A stretch of 64,000 nucleotides of DNA from DASYKS01 sp035995205 (GCA_035995205.1 DASYKS010000019.1:1-64000); one strand, 5' to 3'. Numbered from the stretch's first letter, positions 1-9,016 are shown. The notes: a model not told the origin generated them from the letters alone. Made by a program: numbers and translations.

Positions 1-70
1 GCTCGATGTCCGTCACCTTCCAAGGGGCTTCGATGCCGAGGATCTTGGAGTACAGCTCCTTGTCGTGCAT
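1..70 (-). CDS. ISL3-family transposase, N-terminus only (runs off the window)
   Basis: Read on the minus strand from an ATG at 70, the first 23 codons give MHDKELYSKILGIEAPWKVT followed by DIE. From memory of the family, ISL3 transposases commonly begin with a very similar (M-x-D-x-x-L-Y-x-x-I-L-G-I-x-x-P-W-x-V) stretch. The rest of the protein, including the DDE catalytic core, lies outside the window, so intactness cannot be judged. The adjacent sequence at 108-134 looks like the element's terminal repeat, which supports the call. Only a short peptide is visible, so this rests on the motif alone. Confidence 0.6.
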   Translation of the reverse strand, partial: MHDKELYSKILGIEAPWKVTDIE

Positions 71-134
71 GCCTCAAGGATATCGCTCCGCCCCCCAGGC
101 CGGGCCAGCTACCCACACAAAGAGGCGAAGCCCC
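1..134 (-). mobile_element. End of an ISL3-like insertion sequence
   Basis: The transposase N-terminus (1-70) is followed by a short leader. At 108-134 comes a run containing CTACCCACACAAAGAGGCG and ending in GAAGCCCC, which resembles the conserved terminal repeat of ISL3 elements from memory. The tip would lie near 134, ten bases before the start of the small membrane protein at 144. The other end and the target duplication are outside the window, so the exact boundary is inferred. Confidence 0.5.
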
Positions 135-143
135 AAAAGAATT

Positions 144-413
144 ATGCGCATTCAGATTAACTCAGTCGGCTTGATCTTCTCGTTTGCCCTACTTTGGGTA
201 GGATTTCAGGCTGCCCTCAATCCGGAAAGGTTCCGGCTGAAGTTTATCGAGTCCTACAGAAAGTTCCCTCGCATACACGAGGCGTTTCTTGCCGGGAATT
301 GGCTCGCCTCGAGACCTCGATTTCACCGCGGCATGATTGTGTGCTTTTCGTTGCTCATCATTCTTTTTGGCTTCGTCTTCTTTTTCTTCTCAATCTTCAG
401 TGAGTCTCCTTGA
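144..413 (+). CDS. Small membrane protein, unknown function
   Basis: An 89-residue protein starting MRIQINSVGLIFSF. It has a hydrophobic segment at about residues 6-24 and a second, very phenylalanine-rich one near the C-terminus (about residues 68-86), with a basic and aromatic loop between, so it probably crosses the membrane twice. Base composition is clearly poorer in GC than the neighbours, suggesting acquired DNA. An insertion sequence ends about ten bases upstream, so its native promoter and perhaps some 5' sequence may be lost. An in-frame upstream start at 6 would read through IS sequence and was not used. No family is recognised. Confidence 0.5.
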   Translation: MRIQINSVGLIFSFALLWVGFQAALNPERFRLKFIESYRKFPRIHEAFLAGNWLASRPRFHRGMIVCFSLLIILFGFVFFFFSIFSESP

Positions 414-537
414 CAGGAGGCTCGACAGCCACTTGGGTGATGATCGAGCGTCCCCAACAACTCGGAGGGATTGCATGGCTGGCTACGCCGAAGCGCCCGG
501 GTCGTAGGCGGTTCAGTCCTGTTCCCTGGTTGGCCCG

Positions 538-1683
538 CTACCGCAACGCCCCGGTGATCCACGCCCCTCCGAGGACGCGGGTGCCGTCGTAGAACACCGC
601 CGCTTGGCCGGGGGCCACGCCGCGCTGGGGGGTCTCGAAATCGACTTCCGCCAGGCCGCCGGGAAGCGAGCGGATACGCGCCGCGACTCCGGGGTGGCGG
701 GAGCGAATCTTCACGGTCGCTTCGACCCCTCGGTCGCTTCCGTCGGGCGGCGGGCCGATCCAGTGCAGCCGCTCGGCGGATAGACCGGGCGCGAACAGCT
801 CATCGTCTCCCCCGACAACCACCCGGTTCGCCTCTGGCTCGATGCGTAGAACATATAGCCGATTCGCCGAGGCGAGCCCCAGACCTCGCCGCTGGCCTAC
901 GGTGTAGCGGTAGTAGGGTTCGCCATGGCCGAGCTCGTTGCCCTCGGAGTCAACCAGTAGGGCGGGGGTACCGAGATCTCCGGCTCCGTCGCGATCCGAG
1001 AGGATCTTGAACCGCTCCGGCGCGGCCGCCGCTTCGCTCTCGACGAACTCGCGCACCCCTCCGGCGACGAAGCAGACCTCCATGCTCTCGCCTTTTTCGG
1101 CGACCGCGAGGCCCGCTTCACGCGCCAGCTCACGCACCCGGGTCTTGGTCAACCCGCCGAGGGGAAACTGCGAGGCAGCCAGCTGCTCGGCCGAAAGCTC
1201 GAACAGGTAGTAGCTCTGGTCCTTCTCCGGGTTCGTCGCGGTGTGCAGCTCCGGACCTTCCGGCCCCGCGATGATCCGCGCGTAGTGGCCGGTCGCGAGC
1301 TTCTCCGCTCCGAAGGCGCGCGCCTTCTGCCAGAGCAGGTCGAACTTGATCCAGGTGTTGCAGGCCACGCACGGGCTCGGCGTCTTCCCCGCAAGGTAGT
1401 CGCCGACGAACGGATCGACCACCTTCTCGCGGAACTCCTGGTCCATCCGCAGCGTGTAGTGGGGAATGCCCGCCTGCTGCGCCACCCTCTTGGCGTCGCC
1501 TAGATCGAGCGCGCCGCAGCAGCGGCCGTTCGAAGCTTCCTCCGAGCGGTCCCAAAGCAGCATCGACAGGCCGACCACCGGCCGCCCCTCCTGCGCGAGC
1601 AGCCAGGCGACGACCGAAGAGTCGAGCCCGCCGCTCATTGCGATCGCGGTCAGGCCAGCCGAATTCTCCAAGGGAGCGCTCAT
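538..1683 (-). CDS. mnmA: tRNA-specific 2-thiouridylase MnmA
   Basis: MnmA adenylates U34 of Lys, Glu and Gln tRNAs and inserts sulfur to make 2-thiouridine. The PP-loop SGGLDSS is at residues 17-23. The two catalytic cysteines are present: Cys105 in SPCVACNTWIKF and Cys203 in MEVCFVAGG. The central GHYAR and KDQSYYLF motifs and the C-terminal beta-barrel are also visible, and the 381 residues match the family. The start ATG overlaps the stop of the upstream cysteine desulfurase by 4 nt, so the enzyme and its sulfur source are translationally coupled. The N-terminus could instead begin at Met16, directly before the PP-loop. Confidence 0.95.
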   Translation of the reverse strand: MSAPLENSAGLTAIAMSGGLDSSVVAWLLAQEGRPVVGLSMLLWDRSEEASNGRCCGALDLGDAKRVAQQAGIPHYTLRMDQEFREKVVDPFVGDYLAGKTPSPCVACNTWIKFDLLWQKARAFGAEKLATGHYARIIAGPEGPELHTATNPEKDQSYYLFELSAEQLAASQFPLGGLTKTRVRELAREAGLAVAEKGESMEVCFVAGGVREFVESEAAAAPERFKILSDRDGAGDLGTPALLVDSEGNELGHGEPYYRYTVGQRRGLGLASANRLYVLRIEPEANRVVVGGDDELFAPGLSAERLHWIGPPPDGSDRGVEATVKIRSRHPGVAARIRSLPGGLAEVDFETPQRGVAPGQAAVFYDGTRVLGGAWITGALR

Positions 1684-2867
1684 CGCGACACCGGAACCGG
1701 GGCGAGCCGGCGGAGAGCAGCCACCTCGCGCGCGAGCGCCCCGAGGAAAGCGTCGATCTCCGCCTCGGTATTGGTTATGCCGACGCTCACGCGGAGCGAC
1801 GAAAGTGCCTCTTCGGACGAAAATCCGGCCGCGAGCATTCCCTTGCTCGGCTCGACCGTGCCGGAGGAGCAGGCGGAACCGGTCGAGACCGCGAACCCGG
1901 CGAGGTCGAGGCGGATCAACAGCGCCTCTCCCTCCACCCCGGAAAACGCGATGTGCGTCGTGTTCGGCAGGCGCAGCCGGTCCGCGCAGTGGATGCGGGC
2001 CTCCGGGATCTCCGCACCCTCCGAGAGACCGCGCTCGATCCGGTCGCGCAGCGCGGCGAGATGACGGTGCCGCTCGGGAAGCTCTCGCGCGGCGATCTCC
2101 GCCGCCGCGCCGAGCCCGACGATCGCGGGGACGTTTTCGGTACTCGCCCGGCGGCGCCGCTCCTGGCTGCCGCCGACCAGGTAGCCGTGCAGGTCGAAGC
2201 TCTTCCGCAACCAGAGCGCCGCGGCGCCGAGCGGGCCGTGGAACTTGTGCCCGCCGAGAACCAGCGCGTCGACGTCAAGATCGACGACCGATACCGGCAT
2301 CTTGCCGACCGCCTGGACCGCGTCGCAGAGCACGGGCACGCCGAGCGCACGGGCGGCGTAGGCGACTTGACCCACCGGCTGGATCGTGCCCAGCTCGTTG
2401 TTGGCGAGCATCAGCGCCACGAGGCTCGCGGGCGGGCGATTCGGGCGGGCTTCGAGGGCGGCGATCATCTCGTCGGCGTCCACCGTGCCGCCGCGCGGCG
2501 CGATCCGGTCGATCTCGAAGCCCCGCTCCCCCAGCCGGTTCGCCGCCTCGCGCACCGAGGGGTGCTCGAAACCGGAGGTCACGATCCGCCCCGGAGTCGC
2601 TCGCGAACCGGCGGCGAACGCGAGGTCGAACAGCACCGCGTTGTTCGCTTCGGTGCCCGAGGCGCAGAACACGATCTCGGGCGGGCGGGCGCCGAGCAGG
2701 GCCGCGACCTTCTCGCGCGCCTCTTCGACCGCGTTCTTCGCGGCCTGGCCGAAAGCATGCAAGGACGACGGGTTGCCGTGCCGCTCCCCGAGCCATGGGA
2801 GCATCGCCTCCCGGACCCTCGGGTCGAGCGGCGTCGTCGCGTTGTGATCGAGGTAGACAGCGGCCAT
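1680..2867 (-). CDS. Cysteine desulfurase, NifS/IscS class
   Basis: A PLP enzyme that converts cysteine to alanine and passes the persulfide sulfur to acceptors. The start MAAVYLDHNATTPLD is typical for the family. The Schiff-base lysine is Lys208 in LGGHKFHG, and the persulfide cysteine is Cys333 in the long loop STGSACSSGTVEPS of class I enzymes. Length is 395 residues. An in-frame ATG at 2897 would add ten unrelated residues and was rejected. The gene overlaps mnmA by 4 nt, which makes tRNA thiolation its likely main task. No iscU or iscA is nearby. It has no Shine-Dalgarno sequence but a TACAAT hexamer 9 nt before the ATG. Confidence 0.93.
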   Translation of the reverse strand: MAAVYLDHNATTPLDPRVREAMLPWLGERHGNPSSLHAFGQAAKNAVEEAREKVAALLGARPPEIVFCASGTEANNAVLFDLAFAAGSRATPGRIVTSGFEHPSVREAANRLGERGFEIDRIAPRGGTVDADEMIAALEARPNRPPASLVALMLANNELGTIQPVGQVAYAARALGVPVLCDAVQAVGKMPVSVVDLDVDALVLGGHKFHGPLGAAALWLRKSFDLHGYLVGGSQERRRRASTENVPAIVGLGAAAEIAARELPERHRHLAALRDRIERGLSEGAEIPEARIHCADRLRLPNTTHIAFSGVEGEALLIRLDLAGFAVSTGSACSSGTVEPSKGMLAAGFSSEEALSSLRVSVGITNTEAEIDAFLGALAREVAALRRLAPVPVSR

Positions 2868-2876
2868 GGAATCGGT

Positions 2877-2882
2877 ATTGTA
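2877..2882 (-). promoter_or_regulatory. Putative -10 element for a near-leaderless desulfurase-mnmA transcript
   Basis: On the minus strand TACAAT ends 9 nt before the ATG at 2867. Initiation 6-7 nt downstream of the hexamer would put the transcript start almost at the start codon. No matching -35 box is seen. Confidence 0.45.
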
Positions 2883-2951
2883 ACCGGTGCCGTCCACCGG
2901 GGTGGGCGATTGAGCCCCCCACCGAGGACGGTTTTACGAAAGCGGGGCTTC

Positions 2952-5627
2952 ATGCGTCGAATCCAGCGGACGGTCGCTCTCCTCTTCCTCGCCGGAGCGC
3001 TCGGGTCTTCAGTCTTCGCCTCCCCCGCCCGCGCGGACGATCCAAAGGCTCCCACCGCTCCCCCCGACCCTGCCGCGCCGCCGGCCGCTCCCGCAATCGC
3101 TCCGACCGCCGCTCCAGCCGCCGGCCCAACCGCCGCTCCGACGACGCCTTCCGCCGCCGACCCGAAGACTGTGCTCCCACCGCCGAAAAAGAAGAAGCTC
3201 GACCGGTCGACCCAGAAGAAGCTGATCGCCGCGCTCTCCGAGGAATACCGCGCCTGGTTCGAAGAGGTGACGATCCTCCTCTCCGACGAGGAGAAGGCGG
3301 CGTTTTTGACCCTGGACAAGGACTACCAGCGCGACGCGTTCATCAAGCGCTTCTGGGCGGTCCGCGATCCGTACCCGGAAACCGCGAAGAACGAATTCAA
3401 GGACCGCTGGCAGGCGACGATCGAACAGGCGCGCGCGAGCTTCGGCAACCTGGCCGACGACCGCTCCCGGCTGATGCTCTTGAACGGCCCTCCCGACGGC
3501 CGGATCACCTCGCGCTGCACCACCGTGCTCTGGCCCTTGGAGGTTTGGTTCTACGGCCGCGGCAACCGTCTGCGGGAAGAATTCGTCCTGGTCTTCTACC
3601 AGCGGTGGGGGGCAGGCCAGTACCGCCTCTGGGCGCCCGGCGAGGGGCTCGACGTCCTGTTCATCGAAGGTACCTCCGGGGCTTCGCTGGAGCGGGTGGC
3701 GAACGAATGCCGCGATGGCGACCAGCTCGCCGGCGGGATCAACTGGGTCGCGCGCCAGGGGCTCGGCTACATGACGCTCCAGCTGCAGATCGAAACGCCG
3801 CCCAAGGGGCCGAGCGGCGAATGGGTGGCGACCTTCAACTCCTACTCGACCGATGTGCCGCCAGACGCGCCGGGCTTCCCCGCGAAGCTCGACCTCGCGT
3901 TCCCCGGCAAGCGGCAGAACCGCACGGTCGTCCAAGGGGTGTTCTCGATCAATCCCGGAGACATCGGCCAGGCGAAGCTCGGCGAGCACCGCTCGTACAA
4001 CCTGCAGATGACCGGCGAGATCCTGGAGGGGCACGAGCTGTTCGACAGTTTCCGCTACAAGTTCGACTTCCCCGGCGAGCTCCCCGCGCAGGCGACGCTG
4101 CCGCTGGTGTTCCAACGCTACCTGCGCCCCGGGCGCTACAAGATGGTGGTCAAGATCGAGGACATCAACGGCGGCAAGTTCCACCGCTCGGAGCGCGATC
4201 TGATCGTGCCGCAGGTGGAGCGCGACGAGCCGGCGCCGCCCCCGGAGGACGCCGCCTCCGCCAGCCTGCTCGCCGAGGCGAACGCGGCGATCCGCCGGGC
4301 GGAGAACACGCTCCAGATCATCCCGCCGACCGGCGAGCTGCAGACCGGCATGCTCCGCTTCGACACCTTGACCACCGGGCCGGACATCACCAAGGTCACG
4401 TTCGGGCTGGACGGCAAGCCGTTGCTGACCAAGACCAAGCCGCCTTATAGCGTCGAGCTCGATCTCGGCACCCTGCCGCGCTCGCGCCAATTGACCGCGG
4501 TCGCCCTCGACGCCTCGGGCAAGGAACTGGCGAGCGACTCGGTCGCGCTCAACTCGGCGGGCCAGCGGTTCCGCGTCCGCCTGACCGAGCCGGAGCGGGG
4601 CAAGCGCTACGTCAAGAGCCTGACCGCCAACGCCGAGGTCCAGGTGCCGGACGGCGAGGCGGTCGAACGGGTCGAGCTGTTCTTGAACGAGGACCGGGTG
4701 GCGACCCTCTACCAGCCGCCCTACACCCAGCCGATCGTGCTGCCCAAGGAGCTGGATCTCGGCTACGTCCGCGCGGTGGCGTATTTGACCGACGGCAATT
4801 CGACCGAGGACGTCGCGTTCGTCAACGCGCCGGACGACTTCCAGCAGCTGAAGGTGCAATACGTCGAGCTGTACACCAGCGTGCTCGATCGCGCTGGGCG
4901 GCCGGTCGAGGGGCTGGAGCAGAAGGATTTCTCGATCTCCGAGGACGGCGTGGCCCAGGAGATCAACCGCTTCGAGCGGGTGACCGATCTGCCGATCCAC
5001 GCCGCGATCCTACTCGACACCTCGGCCTCGATGGAGCCGAACATCGCGGCGGCCCGCTCGGCGGCGCTCGAATTCCTGGAGAAGCGGATCCAGCCGAAGG
5101 ACCGGGCGGCGGTGATCACGTTCAACGACCGGCCGAACCTGACCGCAAAATTCACCAAGGATCTGGGGGTCCTCGCGGGCGGCCTCGCAGGCATCAAGGC
5201 CGAACGCGGCACCGCGCTCTACGACAGCCTGGTCTTTTCGCTCTACTACTTCAATGGAATCAAGGGGCAGCGGGCGATTCTGCTGCTCTCGGACGGCAAG
5301 GACGAGAACAGCAAGTTCAGCTTCGAGGACGCGCTCGACTACGCCCGGCGCGCCGGGGTGACGATCTACTCGATTGGCCTGGGCAAGGATCTCGACAAGC
5401 GCAAGCTGACCAAGCTCGCCGAGGAGACCGGCGGCCGGTCGTTCTTCGTCCAGAAACCGGAAGAGCTGTCGGCGATCTATTCCGCCATCGAGCAAGAGCT
5501 GCGCTCGCAATACCTGCTCGCCTATCAGTCGACCAACAGCGCGGATGACACGGAGTTCCGCACCATCGAATGCAAGGTCGGCAAGCCGGGCCTGGAGGCG
5601 AAGACGCTGCGTGGCTATTATCCGTAG
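2952..5627 (+). CDS. Secreted GWxTD-related / acidobacterial VWFA-domain protein (copy 1)
   Basis: An 891-residue protein. Residues 1-28 form a signal peptide (MRRIQRTVALLFLAGALGSS, then an ASPARA cleavage site), followed by an Ala/Pro-rich linker. Residues about 80-300 resemble the GWxTD domain: RFWAVRDPYPETAKNEFKDR and later RLMLLNGPPDG. The GWxTD motif itself is replaced by GNLADD. The C-terminal third is a VWFA domain of the acidobacterial type with an intact metal site (DTSAS near residue 690) and an AILLLSDGKDE strand, ending in YLLAYQ. The function is unknown; such proteins are thought to act outside the cytoplasm. The next gene is a close paralog. The ATG at 2952 was chosen because it starts the signal peptide. 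Confidence 0.85.
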   Translation: MRRIQRTVALLFLAGALGSSVFASPARADDPKAPTAPPDPAAPPAAPAIAPTAAPAAGPTAAPTTPSAADPKTVLPPPKKKKLDRSTQKKLIAALSEEYRAWFEEVTILLSDEEKAAFLTLDKDYQRDAFIKRFWAVRDPYPETAKNEFKDRWQATIEQARASFGNLADDRSRLMLLNGPPDGRITSRCTTVLWPLEVWFYGRGNRLREEFVLVFYQRWGAGQYRLWAPGEGLDVLFIEGTSGASLERVANECRDGDQLAGGINWVARQGLGYMTLQLQIETPPKGPSGEWVATFNSYSTDVPPDAPGFPAKLDLAFPGKRQNRTVVQGVFSINPGDIGQAKLGEHRSYNLQMTGEILEGHELFDSFRYKFDFPGELPAQATLPLVFQRYLRPGRYKMVVKIEDINGGKFHRSERDLIVPQVERDEPAPPPEDAASASLLAEANAAIRRAENTLQIIPPTGELQTGMLRFDTLTTGPDITKVTFGLDGKPLLTKTKPPYSVELDLGTLPRSRQLTAVALDASGKELASDSVALNSAGQRFRVRLTEPERGKRYVKSLTANAEVQVPDGEAVERVELFLNEDRVATLYQPPYTQPIVLPKELDLGYVRAVAYLTDGNSTEDVAFVNAPDDFQQLKVQYVELYTSVLDRAGRPVEGLEQKDFSISEDGVAQEINRFERVTDLPIHAAILLDTSASMEPNIAAARSAALEFLEKRIQPKDRAAVITFNDRPNLTAKFTKDLGVLAGGLAGIKAERGTALYDSLVFSLYYFNGIKGQRAILLLSDGKDENSKFSFEDALDYARRAGVTIYSIGLGKDLDKRKLTKLAEETGGRSFFVQKPEELSAIYSAIEQELRSQYLLAYQSTNSADDTEFRTIECKVGKPGLEAKTLRGYYP

Positions 5628-5631
5628 GCCA

Positions 5632-5709
5632 GGGCGGACACATAGATCCGCCCCTACAAAGCGGTCGTCACCCCAGGCCAGGGGTAGGGGCGGACCTATG
5701 TGTCCGCCC
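5632..5709. repeat. Inverted repeat of the GTAGGGGCGGA family
   Basis: Two 26-nt arms (5632-5657 and 5684-5709) are reverse complements with one mismatch, separated by 26 nt. Each arm runs GTAGGGGCGGA to TCCGCCC and is itself partly palindromic. The element starts 5 nt after the stop of the upstream gene and could double as a transcription terminator. A second member with the same head and tail is at 52585-52652. Confidence 0.85.
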
Positions 5710-5775
5710 GGTTTCTTTCCAGCCCGCTTTCCGGTCGTTTCGTCCCACACCGTTGTCGGCGTCGAGCCGGGCGCG

Positions 5776-5781
5776 TAGGAT
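5776..5781 (+). promoter_or_regulatory. Putative -10 element close to the start codon
   Basis: TAGGAT ends 9 nt before the ATG at 5791, and there is no Shine-Dalgarno sequence between them. It suggests a leaderless transcript for the second GWxTD/VWFA gene. Confidence 0.4.
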
Positions 5782-5790
5782 CGCCCGACG

Positions 5791-8376
5791 ATGCCGAGGT
5801 TCGGTCGCGGTTCAGCAGGCTTCCTGGTCGCAGGGGTACTCGCTTGGGGAGCGGCGGGCGCCTTGGGCATCCCGGGCACCGCGCGGGCCGCGAAGCCCCC
5901 CGTTCCGGAGTCTCCCGCGATCGGCGCCGAGCTTTCCCCGCGCCACAAACAGTGGCTCGAAGACGTGGCGCTCCTGATCTCGCCGCCCGAGACCGCGGCG
6001 TTTCTCGCGCTCAAGCAGGACTACCAGCGCGACTCGTTCATCCGGCGCTTCTGGCAGGTGCGCGATCCCTACCCCGAGACCGGCCGGAACGAGCTCGAAG
6101 ACCGCTGGAAGGAACGTTCCGAGATCGCCCGTCAACGCTACGGCAACCTGACCGAAGACCGGGCGAAGATGATGCTCTGGAACGGTGTGCCCGCCAAGAC
6201 CGAGGATTTCCGCTGTCCCGAGGCGATGCTGCCGATCGAGGTCTGGTCCTATACGAGCAACGAATTGATCCACGGCTTTTTCAATCTGGTCTTCTATCAG
6301 CCGACCGGCGGCGTTCGCGGCGCCTATCGCCTCTGGTATCCGACCGAAGGACCCTCGCGCCTGCTCAGCCTCTCGGCCTCCGCGGTGCCGCCGAGCCAAC
6401 TTGGTACCCCCGGCGACGCCGAATCGGCCGCGGCGCGCGCGATCTCCTCCTGCCCGCGCGGGGACTCGATCATCACCGCGCTCTCCCAGTCGATCGATTG
6501 GTCCCAGGCCGAAGCGAAGCTGTCGCTGGTGCCGAAACCGGGTGACGAGTGGCTGAAGAGCTTCCTCTCGCGCTCGACCGATCTGCCCGAGGGGGCAGGC
6601 CTGCTGCCGGCCCGGCTCGATCTCGCCTTCCCTGCCCGCCGGCAGAACCGCACGATCGTCCAAGGGCAGCTCGCGGTCGCCAAAGCGGACGCCGGACTGG
6701 CGAAAGTGGGCGATCGGGCCTCTTACGATTTCGTGGTCGACGGCGAGGTGCTGCGCGAGGGAGAGCTGTTCGACCAGTTCCGCTACCGCTTCAGCCTACC
6801 CGAGAGCGATGCGCGCGGGGCAGACATCCCCCTGGTCTTCGAGCGGACGCTCCGCCCGGGCACCTATCGCCTGATCGTGCGGGTGGAGGACGCCGGGGGC
6901 AAGCGCTATTTCCGCGACGAGCGCGAGCTGGCCGTGCCGGGAGTCCCCGACGCGGCGAGTCCGGTCGTGTCGAGCGCGCCCGCCATCGCACCCGACCCGC
7001 GGCTCGCCGAAGCGAACGCCGCGATCCCGGCCGGAGAGCAGACCGTGCGCATCCTCGCCCCGACGCCGGGCTTGAAGACCGGCACCGCGCGGGTCGAGGC
7101 GATCACCACGGGAGAGGGGATCGCCAAGCTCTCCTTCGAGCTGAACGGCCGGCCGATCCTCGCCAAGGCGCGCCCACCGTGGAGCGTCGATCTGCCGCTC
7201 GGCAACCAGCCGCGCGCCCACCAGCTGCGCGTCCGCGCGCTCGACGCCCAGGGCAACCAGCTCGCGAGCGACGAGATCCTGTTGAACGCGGGGCCGCACC
7301 GTTTCTCGGTCCGCCTGGTCGAACCGCAGCCGGGCAAGAGCTACCGGTCGAGCCTGCGCGCCCAGGTCCAGGTGGAGGTGCCGCAAGGGGACGATCTCGA
7401 CCGGGTGGAGATGTTCCTCGACGAGACCCGCGTGGCCACCCTCTACCAGGAACCGTTCGTGCAGCCGATTCTGCTCCCCGAGGGCGATCGGGTGAGCTAC
7501 GTGCGCGCGGTCGCCTACCTGCGAGACGGCAACTCGGCCGAGGACACGGTGCTGATCAACGCGCCGGAATCCGCTGAGGTGGACGTCGATTTCGTCGAGC
7601 TCTACACCTCGGTCATCGACCGCAAGGGTCGGCCCGTCGACGGCCTCGACAAGAAGGATTTCAAAGTTACCGAGGATGGCGTCGAGCAATCGATCGTCCG
7701 ATTCGAAAAGGTCAACGACCTGCCGATCTACGCGGGCGTCCTGCTCGACACCTCGGCCTCCATGTCCGAGGAGTTGAACGACGCGGTGCAAGGAGCGCTC
7801 CGCTTCTTCGAGACCGTGATCACGCCGAAGGATCGGGCGATGGTGCTCACCTTCAGCGACAAGCCGACCGTCGTGGTGCCGTTTACCAACGACAAGGAAG
7901 TGCTCGCCGGAGGGCTGGCCAACTTGGTCGCCGAAGGCAACACCGCCCTTTACGACAGCATCATCCAAGCGCTGTTCGATTTCGGCGGCCTCCGGGGCAA
8001 ACGGGCGATCCTGCTCCTTTCCGACGGCCGCGACGAGGGGAGCCACTACACCTACTCCGACGCGCTCGAATACGCCAAGCGCTCGGGCGTCGCGATCTAT
8101 TCGGTTGGCATCCACCTCTCGACCAAAGACGCCGACGTGCGCCTGAAGCTCCTCCAGCTCGCCGAGCAGACGGGAGGCCACTTCTACTTCGTCGACAAGG
8201 CGAAAGACCTCGAAGGGGTCTACAAGTCGATCGAGGAAGAGGTGCGCACGCAGTACCTGCTCGCCTACCAGTCCTCCCAAAGCGGTAGCGGTAACCGCGA
8301 CAAGTTCCGCCAGGTCGAGATCAAACTCCAGCGCCCCGGCCTCGAAGCGAAATCGATCCCGGGCTACTATCCTTAG
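5791..8376 (+). CDS. Secreted GWxTD-related / acidobacterial VWFA-domain protein (copy 2)
   Basis: An 861-residue paralog of the preceding gene, alignable along its whole length (for example RRFWQVRDPYPETGRNELED against RFWAVRDPYPETAKNEFKDR). It has a signal peptide of about 33 residues, the GWxTD-related domain, a middle region with repeated beta-rich segments, and a C-terminal VWFA domain with DTSAS near residue 652 and AILLLSDGRDEG. It lacks the Ala/Pro linker of copy 1. The two copies are separated only by an inverted repeat and a short promoter region, so they look like a tandem duplication. Maf follows after 3 nt and may be co-transcribed. Confidence 0.85.
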   Translation: MPRFGRGSAGFLVAGVLAWGAAGALGIPGTARAAKPPVPESPAIGAELSPRHKQWLEDVALLISPPETAAFLALKQDYQRDSFIRRFWQVRDPYPETGRNELEDRWKERSEIARQRYGNLTEDRAKMMLWNGVPAKTEDFRCPEAMLPIEVWSYTSNELIHGFFNLVFYQPTGGVRGAYRLWYPTEGPSRLLSLSASAVPPSQLGTPGDAESAAARAISSCPRGDSIITALSQSIDWSQAEAKLSLVPKPGDEWLKSFLSRSTDLPEGAGLLPARLDLAFPARRQNRTIVQGQLAVAKADAGLAKVGDRASYDFVVDGEVLREGELFDQFRYRFSLPESDARGADIPLVFERTLRPGTYRLIVRVEDAGGKRYFRDERELAVPGVPDAASPVVSSAPAIAPDPRLAEANAAIPAGEQTVRILAPTPGLKTGTARVEAITTGEGIAKLSFELNGRPILAKARPPWSVDLPLGNQPRAHQLRVRALDAQGNQLASDEILLNAGPHRFSVRLVEPQPGKSYRSSLRAQVQVEVPQGDDLDRVEMFLDETRVATLYQEPFVQPILLPEGDRVSYVRAVAYLRDGNSAEDTVLINAPESAEVDVDFVELYTSVIDRKGRPVDGLDKKDFKVTEDGVEQSIVRFEKVNDLPIYAGVLLDTSASMSEELNDAVQGALRFFETVITPKDRAMVLTFSDKPTVVVPFTNDKEVLAGGLANLVAEGNTALYDSIIQALFDFGGLRGKRAILLLSDGRDEGSHYTYSDALEYAKRSGVAIYSVGIHLSTKDADVRLKLLQLAEQTGGHFYFVDKAKDLEGVYKSIEEEVRTQYLLAYQSSQSGSGNRDKFRQVEIKLQRPGLEAKSIPGYYP

Positions 8377-8379
8377 ATC

Positions 8380-8988
8380 TTGGCCGCGAACCCGCTTCCA
8401 CCCCTCGTCCTAGCCTCCGCCTCCCCCCGCCGCCGCGAGCTGCTCCAGGGACTCGGCCTCGCCTTCACCATCCGCCCCGCGGATCTCGACGAGACGCCGT
8501 TCCCCAACGAGCAACCCGGTCCCTACGTCCTCCGCCTCGCCCGAGCCAAAGCCGCAGCCGTGGTGCAACCGGGAGAGATCGCTTTGGCGGCCGACACGGT
8601 GGTCGTCCTCGACGGAGAGCTGCTCGGCAAACCAACCGACGCCCAAGACGCGGAAAGGATGCTGGCGAAGATCGCCGGCCGCGAGCACCATGTCTACACG
8701 GGAGTGGCGCTCCACCACGCGGCCGAGCCGACTCTTCGAGAAGCCTCAAGCCTCCATATCTCGAAAGTCCGCATGGCGAAGTTGGACCCCAAGACGATCG
8801 CTTGGTATGTGGCCACGGGCGAGCCGATGGACAAAGCCGGTTCCTATGCCGTCCAAGGCTTGGGGGCGCTGTTCGTCGAAGCGATCGATGGGAACTACAC
8901 GAACGTAGTGGGCCTGCCGTTGCCGACGGTGCGGGGCTTGTTTGGGGAGTTGGGGTGGGGGGTGCTGGATTGGGTGGCGGGGCGGTAG
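8380..8988 (+). CDS. maf: Maf-like nucleoside triphosphate pyrophosphatase
   Basis: Maf proteins hydrolyse dTTP/UTP or modified nucleotides to monophosphates. The N-terminal LVLASASPRRRELL motif, the AADTVVVLDGELLGKP core and the GSYAVQGLGALFVE segment are all present, and 202 residues is the usual length. The start is TTG at 8380, 3 nt after the upstream stop. It is the only in-frame start that keeps the N-terminal strand, because the ASASPRR motif begins about ten residues later. Which subclass of Maf this is cannot be settled from sequence alone. Confidence 0.93.
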   Translation: MAANPLPPLVLASASPRRRELLQGLGLAFTIRPADLDETPFPNEQPGPYVLRLARAKAAAVVQPGEIALAADTVVVLDGELLGKPTDAQDAERMLAKIAGREHHVYTGVALHHAAEPTLREASSLHISKVRMAKLDPKTIAWYVATGEPMDKAGSYAVQGLGALFVEAIDGNYTNVVGLPLPTVRGLFGELGWGVLDWVAGR

Positions 8989-9016
8989 GGCGGCGATCTT
9001 TCGCCAGAGGGCTTCT

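Noticed and set aside
3009..5000. Large antisense frames over the GWxTD/VWFA, helicase and malic enzyme genes (also 6796-8280, 48234-51074, 1466-4450)
   Set aside because: High GC keeps complementary frames open. The opposite strands carry recognisable domains, while these frames are compositionally biased and have no motifs.
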